A program made the position numbers and the translations under genes. The notes beneath the pieces are model-generated. The model had not been told where the DNA came from. It was given only the letters and a program-made list of their open reading frames with translations, and searched no databases. Of a DNA stretch of 52,602 nt, positions 8,886-16,394 are shown one piece after another. Location of the stretch: positions 1-52,602 of the forward strand of contig JAHHGV010000054.1 in the NCBI GenBank assembly GCA_019359695.1. The letters are read 5' to 3'. The stretch's first letter is position 1. Each line of letters opens with the position of its first letter. Source of the stretch: Brasilonema angustatum HA4187-MV1. GTDB taxonomy: Bacteria; Cyanobacteriota; Cyanobacteriia; Cyanobacteriales; Nostocaceae.

Positions 8886-11800
8886 TTACTGATTGAGTAA
8901 ATTTTCCGCACAAGCTAGTTGTAGTTGAATCATTTCACTGATTTGTTTGCTGAATTCTTGTCGGGATTTTAAGAAGTTAGCGTGAGTTTTATGAACCCGA
9001 AAATGGTTATTACTGAACTTTTCGTACTGAGACAGATGTAAGTTATTTAGAGGTGCTGATTTTTTCAGTTGATGAGTTGTGGTAATTGGAGGAAGAATGG
9101 ATGAGGTAATGATTTTTTGACTTTCAGTCAACTCACCAGATTGTAACTGTTCTCTAGCCTGAAAACTGTTATTCGTGGTGTTTTTCACGTTTTCTTCTTC
9201 TTGCATAGGTATTGATGTGGAGATGTTGCGGGGATGACTTATAGCATTGTGGATACTGGTTGATTCTTGATGAGAATGTATGACTTCAGAATCTGTAGGT
9301 AGGGGAATGTTCTGATACTGCTTGTTAACAGCATGAAGAGGTTTTTTGATAGCTAAGTTTTGGAATTTTTTACGGTTTTCGTCGCTCAAGATTTTGGTAA
9401 GAATTCTGTTTCCAGAACGGATACTTCCCTCCGTAGGCGTCTGGCGTTGAGGAACTCCCACATGAGAGTTTCCTCCTAAAGTCAGAGTTTTCACAGTTGG
9501 TTTAAGTTGACTGGATGTTTCTGTTGCCTGAGTGTACAGTGCTGATAAGTCGAGAGAAACTTGATGACTGAAGAGTTTTGCTAATGCTCTGATTATAGAA
9601 GTATGGTCATCTACACCTCTTCTATTAACAGATACGGTTATATGCTCTTTGTTTTCTAGGATTTTATCAATCCATCGAGAGCAGATATTACCAGAACCTG
9701 CTTCGATAAAAATTCTTGCTCCATCGTCATAAACTCGGTTCACTAAGCGAGGAAAATCAAGCTGTTGGCACAAGCCTTGTGCAAGATTGCGACCGATGAC
9801 ACTGCTTTCTAATGTGATGGGTTGACACTCCGCTGAAGAATAAAACACAATACCTGGTATGTTGTGGGATGGTAAAGTGTTGACTCTAACGACTTCTTGG
9901 TACTCCGATCGCATTGGTTCACAATGGATTGCATGATTGAAAGGAGCGCGGAAAGCATTACAACCCAAAGTTTTTATCACTCGCTGACAAGCGGTTGTAT
10001 CACCAGCAATTAAAACTTCTTCTGGTGTATTGATTTGAGTTAAATAAACGCGATTTTCATTTTTGAGGCATTCTTTAACTTGGGATGGACTTACCATCAA
10101 AAGATAGGTACTCCAGAAATCATCGTCTGATGATTGTTGTGCTGATGGTAATCCCCAACATTCGCGTACAGCGTTTTTCGGTCCAGATATCCTGTCTGCA
10201 AACAAAGAGGATGTGTGAAAAGCACTAATTCCTTCGCTAAAGTTGCTCCATACCCCCATTGAACACATCATGCTTGTCTCGCCGAGGCTATACCCAAAAA
10301 CATACTTTGGTTTAACCCGAAAATCATCTCGGATAATTGTAGTAATGAGTCTGGCAAATGCCATGTCAGTTTCAAGGATTGCTAAGGAATCATTAAGCAA
10401 TTGCTTTTCGAGATTTTCTAACTGCCTAGTTGATAGTTTATTCAAGCTTCTGGGAAAAACAAGCTGAGAAACTTCGGCGAAAAGACTGAAAAGATTTTTG
10501 ATGACCAAGTCATCGTAAACTCTGGGAAATAAGCGGAAGAGTGTGCGACCGATACCAAGATAAGAATTAATCGCAGCAGGATAAACGTATGCTACACCTC
10601 CCTTTTTACCGACTGGCTTAGCCGTAAAATAACTGCCAGATGGTGTTTGCCAGTCTTCCCCCTTTTCAAAGGCATTATTTACACCTTTAAAAGCAGCTTC
10701 AATTTCTCTTACTAATTCGTTTTTGTTGCGTCCAAGAATTGCAAGCGCATAATTTGCCTCAACATGTTGTTTATAGATAGCAAAAGTTTGGCTGGCTGCA
10801 ACGTTTAAAGAACTGCAATTTTCGATGGTTGTTTTGAGAGAGTTAATCTGGTCTAGTAAATCTGAGTGATTCTGACCTGCAATGGGGAACAAATATAATG
10901 GTGTTTGCTCTAAATACTTGCTGTGGCGCTGTACTTGCTCTGGTTCTTCTGACAAGATAACATGAGCGTAAGTCCCATCTATTCCCATGCTATTAATTGC
11001 AGCAACTCGCTTTTTCGCCTCTTTGCCTAAAAACCAAGGTCTTGATTCTGGGACGACATAAAAGGGACTACCTTGCCAAATCTCTTGGTTTTTGACACCA
11101 GACCATTTGGGAGTTGCAGGAATGTATCTGTGATGAAGACAAAGAGCAGTTTTAATCAGGCTGGCAATTCCTGATGCGACATACGTGTGACCAATATTTG
11201 CTTTGACACTACCGATCGCACAGTTAAGACCATTTTGATCTGATGGATAAGCTTGAACTAAACCTTTGATTTCTGCTTCATCTTCTTGGGGAATACCGCT
11301 TCCACAAACTTCCAAATATTCTATGTCTGTGGGCTTGATACCTGCTATCTGGAAAGCTTGCTGACAGACGGAGTTGACAGCTGCTGGTTCAGGTGTTGTT
11401 AGCCGATTGTGCAACTCATTAGATGTAGAATGCTGTTGTGCAAAACTAATAGCATCGACAACTGCATAAATGCGATCGCCCTCTTTTCTTGCTGTATCCT
11501 GGCGCTTCAGAACAACTGCTCCCGCACCTTCACCAACCATCCAACCATTCGCCTTTTGGTCGTAACTTAGGGTATTGACTCCTGTGTTGATTTGTCCGAA
11601 TTGATTTCGCAACAAGATGTTTTCCACACCGCCAGCTAAATCAACACCACCCACAAGCACAGCATCCACTTCTCCTGCATTCAGTAGCATTTGTGCAATT
11701 TCCAACACCTTGAATATGGAATTCTCTCCAGCCGAGATAGTAAATGTTGGACCTGTCAAATCCCACAGCGAAGAAATGCGACTCGCCATGATGTTGGCGA

Positions 11801-13724
11801 TGTAACTCAGATATTCGCCAGTTTCTACTGTGTGGTGAAGACTATCTTTAACAATGGTTTCTAATTCAGCAATCTTTTCTTCTGGTAAAGAAATTTCTCC
11901 AGCAACTAAGCCTTCTTTAATCTGCCAAGAGAGATTCCATCTCTGCTGTAACTGGTGAACAGAAAATTCTGTCTCTGCGGCGATGATGACTGCAACGTTT
12001 GCACCTTCTTTGATTTGGGCATCTTTTAGGGCGCGATCAGCGACTTTCAGAAGTAAGAGTTGTTGCGGATTCAGTTTGGACAGTTCATTCGGAGGGATTT
12101 TGTAAGATAGGGTATCTATTTCCAAATCTTGGATGTATGCCCCTACTGGTGCTTTACCATCTGGCAAACCGTACTTCTGGAGTAAGTCTTGTTGGTCTTC
12201 TAAGCCGTGCCATCTCTCAGGAGGAAGGGGTATAAAATGCTGCGTCCCATCGTAAATACTGCGGTCAAAGGCATCTAATCCATTGCAGGAACCAAAAAAG
12301 GCATCCATGCCTACAATGGCGACTTTGGCTGGTTGCACGGGTGCATTTTCTTGTCCCCCCTGTTCTACGGTTCCCTGTTCCAAAATCATGTGTGCATTAG
12401 TACCACCAAAACCAAATGCACTGATAGCTGCTCGTTTGACTGGTGCTTTTTGGGGCCAATTAGCTGCACTTGTAACAATTCGCTCAGGCGAAATGACGTT
12501 GTTTTGGCATCCTATGGAGTCAGCAACATGAATTGTCGGAGGGATAACACCCTTGGACATACTCAGAAGCACTTTAATTAAGCTGACTGAACCAGCAGCA
12601 ACTAGCAGGTGACCAATATTTGCTTTGACGGAACCGACTAGAGGATTTGCTTGATGCTGACCAAAGAAGGTTTCTATTGAGTTAAATTCTGTGGTGTCTC
12701 CCAGCAACGTCCCAGTTGCGTGACACTCCATGTAATCAATGTCTTTCGGACTGATTTGTGCTTCTTTGTAAGCGCGTTCAAAAGCGAGGATTTGTCCTTT
12801 GGAATTGGGACTGAGGAAATGTTTTCCTCGACCATCGTTGGAGAGTCCAGTACCACTGATGGTGGCATAAATGCGATCGCCATCTCGCACTGCATCGCTA
12901 TATCGTTTCAGCACAACCATCCCAACTCCATCAGCGGTGATGAGTCCTCTGGAAGATTTATCTAAAGGACGGCTGAGGTCGTTGTCTTCTGGATATCCTT
13001 GGATACCAGAAAATAACATCCGCAAAAACAGAGGATCAGAACAGCTAATTCCTCCAGCCAACATCACATCTGCTTTGTGTGTCCACAAATAATGAGAGGC
13101 AAGCTTCGCTGCATATAATGGTGAAGAACAGGCAGCATCAATGCATAAATGAATATTGGATAAAGACAGGGCTTGGGCAATGATAGCAGCTGGCAAACCG
13201 GAAACCATTGCGTTGTAAATTGAGGCTTCTGGTGATGCTTTCAAGTCAGCCAAATCGAAGTCTTCACACTGCAAAAGTTCTCTCAATGCAGGTGTTAGTA
13301 CCTGCTGATATATGGAAGCGAATAATTGATTGGATAATTTCGTAGGTAAGGAGAGACTGCCTAATATGACTCCACATTTTGACAGAACAGATTCATTTCC
13401 TAAATACCCACTATGTTGCAAAGCTTGTTTGGCAACATCAAGTGACCATTTAAAGGTGTTATCTAAACTTTGTAGAAAGTCTGCTGGTAGTTTATATCCT
13501 GTTGGATCAAACTGAAAGTCGCGGATGAATCCTCCCTTTAAAGAATAGATTTTTTCTGATTTACCTTTGACTGGGTTATAAAAAACTTGCGGTTCTACTC
13601 CGATGTCCTCAGATGTGACTGATGATATGGAATCTTTCTGCTGAATAAGATTCTTCCAAAATTCTTCAGTATTTTTCGCATCAGGAAAGAGACATGAAAA
13701 TCCAATAATTGCTATTTTTTCCAT
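8886..13724 (-). CDS. hglC: KS-CLF-AT polyketide synthase subunit (HglC-like)
   Basis: 1612 residues resembling the KS-CLF part of PfaC joined to a PfaB-like acyltransferase. Residues 1-~455 are an active ketosynthase: DAACSS with Cys199, HATGTLLGD, NIGHLLVAAGS. Residues ~468-900 are a second ketosynthase fold in which the active Cys is replaced by Glu667 (TISAGENS), so it is a chain-length-factor-like partner. Residues ~1010-1330 are an acyltransferase with nucleophile Ser1146 in GYSLGE. The tail (~1380-1612) is low-complexity, Gln/Ser/Thr-rich, and ends in a helix resembling the repeats in HglE. A piece of a dispersed repeat encodes residues ~1416-1434. It would extend the very long alkyl chain together with HglE and HglD. 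Confidence 0.93.
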   Translation of the reverse strand: MEKIAIIGFSCLFPDAKNTEEFWKNLIQQKDSISSVTSEDIGVEPQVFYNPVKGKSEKIYSLKGGFIRDFQFDPTGYKLPADFLQSLDNTFKWSLDVAKQALQHSGYLGNESVLSKCGVILGSLSLPTKLSNQLFASIYQQVLTPALRELLQCEDFDLADLKASPEASIYNAMVSGLPAAIIAQALSLSNIHLCIDAACSSPLYAAKLASHYLWTHKADVMLAGGISCSDPLFLRMLFSGIQGYPEDNDLSRPLDKSSRGLITADGVGMVVLKRYSDAVRDGDRIYATISGTGLSNDGRGKHFLSPNSKGQILAFERAYKEAQISPKDIDYMECHATGTLLGDTTEFNSIETFFGQHQANPLVGSVKANIGHLLVAAGSVSLIKVLLSMSKGVIPPTIHVADSIGCQNNVISPERIVTSAANWPQKAPVKRAAISAFGFGGTNAHMILEQGTVEQGGQENAPVQPAKVAIVGMDAFFGSCNGLDAFDRSIYDGTQHFIPLPPERWHGLEDQQDLLQKYGLPDGKAPVGAYIQDLEIDTLSYKIPPNELSKLNPQQLLLLKVADRALKDAQIKEGANVAVIIAAETEFSVHQLQQRWNLSWQIKEGLVAGEISLPEEKIAELETIVKDSLHHTVETGEYLSYIANIMASRISSLWDLTGPTFTISAGENSIFKVLEIAQMLLNAGEVDAVLVGGVDLAGGVENILLRNQFGQINTGVNTLSYDQKANGWMVGEGAGAVVLKRQDTARKEGDRIYAVVDAISFAQQHSTSNELHNRLTTPEPAAVNSVCQQAFQIAGIKPTDIEYLEVCGSGIPQEDEAEIKGLVQAYPSDQNGLNCAIGSVKANIGHTYVASGIASLIKTALCLHHRYIPATPKWSGVKNQEIWQGSPFYVVPESRPWFLGKEAKKRVAAINSMGIDGTYAHVILSEEPEQVQRHSKYLEQTPLYLFPIAGQNHSDLLDQINSLKTTIENCSSLNVAASQTFAIYKQHVEANYALAILGRNKNELVREIEAAFKGVNNAFEKGEDWQTPSGSYFTAKPVGKKGGVAYVYPAAINSYLGIGRTLFRLFPRVYDDLVIKNLFSLFAEVSQLVFPRSLNKLSTRQLENLEKQLLNDSLAILETDMAFARLITTIIRDDFRVKPKYVFGYSLGETSMMCSMGVWSNFSEGISAFHTSSLFADRISGPKNAVRECWGLPSAQQSSDDDFWSTYLLMVSPSQVKECLKNENRVYLTQINTPEEVLIAGDTTACQRVIKTLGCNAFRAPFNHAIHCEPMRSEYQEVVRVNTLPSHNIPGIVFYSSAECQPITLESSVIGRNLAQGLCQQLDFPRLVNRVYDDGARIFIEAGSGNICSRWIDKILENKEHITVSVNRRGVDDHTSIIRALAKLFSHQVSLDLSALYTQATETSSQLKPTVKTLTLGGNSHVGVPQRQTPTEGSIRSGNRILTKILSDENRKKFQNLAIKKPLHAVNKQYQNIPLPTDSEVIHSHQESTSIHNAISHPRNISTSIPMQEEENVKNTTNNSFQAREQLQSGELTESQKIITSSILPPITTTHQLKKSAPLNNLHLSQYEKFSNNHFRVHKTHANFLKSRQEFSKQISEMIQLQLACAENLLNQ
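9424..9478. repeat. Dispersed repeat fragment inside the hglC coding sequence
   Basis: CCCTCCGTAGGCGTCTGGCG followed by an interrupted inverted pair (GGAACTCCCACATGAGAGTTTCC). The same words occur in the intergenic repeats at 5150-5175 and 26960-26985. It keeps the frame open and encodes roughly SHVGVPQRQTPTEGSI in the disordered tail. Confidence 0.6.
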
Positions 13725-13856
13725 GATTGATTTTCTTTTTTTGAGTGAATGAAAAAATGTATTCTCTTGTTAGATTGCTTGTTGTCAGCTTCTGACTGGG
13801 AATGTATTGCGTCAGTTTCTCTCTGCTTCTAGCACACTGAAGAAGTCCTGGTAAGC

Positions 13857-13879
13857 ATTCCCTAGCAATGCTAGGGAAT
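13857..13879 (-). terminator. Perfect 10-bp hairpin between hglD and hglC
   Basis: ATTCCCTAGC / GCTAGGGAAT around a 3-base AAT loop, in the 178-base gap. On the minus strand it follows the hglD stop by about 24 bases. It may be a leaky terminator or mRNA-processing site setting the HglD:HglC ratio. Confidence 0.5.
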
Positions 13880-13902
13880 AAAAGCTAAATTGTGTTTTCT
13901 CG

Positions 13903-15648
13903 TTAATTACTTCTCAAGGATTGAGTAGGTATAATAGTGCCTTTACCTCCCAACAGACGCGAGCAAATTTTTCCTTGAGCATCATGTACGATGAAATCAG
14001 CAACTATACTACTTGCCGTTTTCGTCTTAATTTCACAAGAAACGTAAAAAGGCGTATTGCAGGGAACCCGCGTGTATTGCTCATATTTTTGCTGTCCTGC
14101 GGGTAAGCAGATTTCTTGATGAAAATGCTGCATCCAAATCCATAAAGGATGGGTACTCAGGTCAATTGAATAAGGATTAACCCACCCAATAGGAAATTGT
14201 CCTTGTTGTTGATCTGTAATTTCAGACCAAATACACTCAGCTGTGATTTTTTCAGGACTAATGTTTAAAACCCTTTTGAGTTCTTGAAAAGAATCTCCAT
14301 GAAACAATGGAAACAGAGATGTTGTTCTTGCTTGATAAAAATCTTTCCCAGTAATCGCGATGATGTTATCTTCTGCAAGATTTAATGCTTCATAAGTGGG
14401 ACTGGTAGGCAGTTCTCCCACTAGTCGAACTTGAGCAATACTGAAATGATAATTAATTTTACCTTCTCGGGTTTTACTCCATATCTTTGCTTGAAAGATG
14501 ATTTCTTGGGAATCAGTTTTAGAAACTTCTTGCAAGTCTAAAATATACTCACTTGCTAAAGTTTCATTAAAAGTAATTCCCTTCAAAACTTTGAAATCTG
14601 TGTTACTGAAAAATCTATAACCTGGATACAGTTGTTCGCAAGCATCGACAATCCAGGACACTGCACAAGTCGCTGGTAAAACTGGCTTATCAGCAATGAC
14701 ATGGTCGAGTAAAAATGGATTGGCTTCTAATGAAAGTTTACGCCTGATACGATAAGTTTTTAGTTCGGGGTTTAGTGGTGCAGGAGGCGGAACAAGAGGA
14801 CTACCAATGACAACTTGTGCTGTTTGGTGATTAGCAGGATGCAGTTCGTTGACAAGCATTTGTGTTCCAACTTCAACAGGGATAATCTCAATACCACGTC
14901 GGGCAAACTCTTTTTTCAATTGTGGTGTCACCATACCACTATCCCAACCACCCCAATTTATAGCCACAACATGACATTCGGGGTAACGTTGCTTGACGAG
15001 ATGGGCTGATTTGTTGAGAATTTCGTTGGCGATCGCGTAGTCTGTCTGACCGATATTACCGTAAAAACCTGTGACAGAAGAAAACAAAACCAAATACTCC
15101 AGTTCACTGGGTTTGATACAAGATAAAAGATTTTCTAGACCTTTAACTTTAGCCGTATAAACTTTCTCAAAATCTTGTTCTGTTTTCTTTTCAATCAATT
15201 TATCAGCTAAATTACCAGCACCGTGTATAATGCCATTAATCGGTCCCGTACGCTCAATAACAGTCTTCAGTTTCTGTTTTAATTCCTCTCCATTCGTGAC
15301 ATCAACGCTCAAGTATTCAGCATGACCTCCTACTTGTTGAATTGCTTCTAATGTCTGTTTGATTTCTCGATTGGATATGACTTTGTTATAGAGCTTTTGT
15401 ACATTTACAGGTATGGGCTTCTCTCCCAGTGAGAGAAGGTATTCCATAATGCGCTTTTTCAACACTGGTTCGTCAAAACAATCTTTAGCCCAATCTGGTT
15501 CTTTGTCTAAAAGTTCTGAACGACCTATGAGAATAAATTTGCAAGGATAGTGCTGTGCCAATTTGATGGTACACTTAGCGGTGATTCCTTTCGCGCCGCC
15601 ACTAACGAGAAAAACTGATGTAGGACGGATCGTAGTGATTAGTGTCAT
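13903..15648 (-). CDS. hglD: Ketoreductase (catalytic half) plus dehydratase (HglD-like)
   Basis: 581 residues. The protein opens at once with the NADP-binding loop of a polyketide ketoreductase (VSGGAKGITAKCTIKL) and carries the catalytic block FSSVTGFYGNIGQTDYAIANEIL (Ser, Tyr, Asn). There is no N-terminal structural half: that half appears to be the C-terminus of HglE. Residues ~305-581 are a hot-dog dehydratase with putative catalytic His316 in LLDHVIADKPVLPA; the usual Gly of HxxxGxxxxP is Asp here. It would reduce and dehydrate beta-keto intermediates. Retained hydroxyls in heterocyst glycolipids imply that dehydration is skipped in some cycles. ATG at 15648 has a weak ribosome site. 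Confidence 0.9.
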   Translation of the reverse strand: MTLITTIRPTSVFLVSGGAKGITAKCTIKLAQHYPCKFILIGRSELLDKEPDWAKDCFDEPVLKKRIMEYLLSLGEKPIPVNVQKLYNKVISNREIKQTLEAIQQVGGHAEYLSVDVTNGEELKQKLKTVIERTGPINGIIHGAGNLADKLIEKKTEQDFEKVYTAKVKGLENLLSCIKPSELEYLVLFSSVTGFYGNIGQTDYAIANEILNKSAHLVKQRYPECHVVAINWGGWDSGMVTPQLKKEFARRGIEIIPVEVGTQMLVNELHPANHQTAQVVIGSPLVPPPAPLNPELKTYRIRRKLSLEANPFLLDHVIADKPVLPATCAVSWIVDACEQLYPGYRFFSNTDFKVLKGITFNETLASEYILDLQEVSKTDSQEIIFQAKIWSKTREGKINYHFSIAQVRLVGELPTSPTYEALNLAEDNIIAITGKDFYQARTTSLFPLFHGDSFQELKRVLNISPEKITAECIWSEITDQQQGQFPIGWVNPYSIDLSTHPLWIWMQHFHQEICLPAGQQKYEQYTRVPCNTPFYVSCEIKTKTASSIVADFIVHDAQGKICSRLLGGKGTIIPTQSLRSN

Positions 15649-15713
15649 AAATTACCCGTTTACTTTGTCGGATTGTTAGAAAAAAGATTTTTAAACCTCT
15701 TGAAACCTTGGGA

Positions 15714-16238
15714 TTAAGAGGCTAGTTCATAGCCGGATTTCTGACAATTGATTGAAAGAGAAAAACCTTGAATAACTGCTGGCTGGCTTGAAAAGTAAAT
15801 ATTTTGTTGAAGATTGATGCGAGTATCTGGCGTTTCTTGAGGCGGTGTTTCTTGAGGCGGAGGCAAAGTTAGTGCTGCTACAATTAAAGCTAACACTATC
15901 ATGATTCCTGCTATAATTGTGAGTAAATTATCATTTTTTTCTTGTTGGTGATGAGAATGAGGATGAACTAGTCGAATATCACCAAGGTCTCTTTCATCAG
16001 GAAATAGTCTCATGAATGAATAATATGTTTTGTAACCTTTTGCTTCTATCGTTATTTCTCCTTCAAGAACATTGTTGTTATCAAATGGAACTTTAAAATG
16101 ATAAATTCCTTCTAAGTCACTATAGACAACACATGAATAACCGGACAAATTGATTAAGACTTTAGCTCCACTTATAGGAGCTTGTTTCTCTCTATCGAGA
16201 ACGCGACCAAGATAATGAATTTCTTGATTATGGAGCAT
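15714..16238 (-). CDS. Small membrane-anchored protein with carboxypeptidase-regulatory-like domain, between hglE and hglD
   Basis: 174 residues. Residues ~6-90 look like a carboxypeptidase-regulatory-like / CnaB-type beta-sandwich (GRVLDREKQAPISGAKVLIN, then DLEGIYHF, then TIEAKGYKTYY). One membrane segment follows at ~105-125 (LLTIIAGIMIVLALIVAALTL), then a Pro/Thr-rich stretch (PPPQETPPQETPDTRINL) and a short tail. No polyketide domain is visible. It sits between the genes carrying the two halves of the ketoreductase, at the place where my recollection of Anabaena gene order puts hglG, but I cannot confirm that identity. It could anchor the synthase to the membrane; this is inference. Confidence 0.75.
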   Translation of the reverse strand: MLHNQEIHYLGRVLDREKQAPISGAKVLINLSGYSCVVYSDLEGIYHFKVPFDNNNVLEGEITIEAKGYKTYYSFMRLFPDERDLGDIRLVHPHSHHQQEKNDNLLTIIAGIMIVLALIVAALTLPPPQETPPQETPDTRINLQQNIYFSSQPAVIQGFSLSINCQKSGYELAS

Positions 16239-16250
16239 GGTTTTAGGTGA

Positions 16251-16351
16251 GAGGAGGAAGGGAAAAAGGAAGAGAGGGAGAGAGGAAGAAAGGGAAAGAG
16301 GAAGAGAGGGAGAAAAAAGTTAATGCTCAATAACTTTTGTCCCACACTCCC
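16251..16351. repeat. Homopurine tract plus 37-base repeat, inverted copy at 36251-36356
   Basis: 16251-16314 is almost pure purine on the plus strand. 16315-16351 contains an imperfect palindrome (AAAAGTTA...TAACTTTT) followed by GTCCCACACTCCC. These 37 bases are the exact reverse complement of 36251-36287, which is also followed by a homopyrimidine tract. Confidence 0.85.
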
Positions 16352-16394
16352 ACACTTGTTAATTCATCCCAACTTCCTCGTCTTTCCTATCTGA

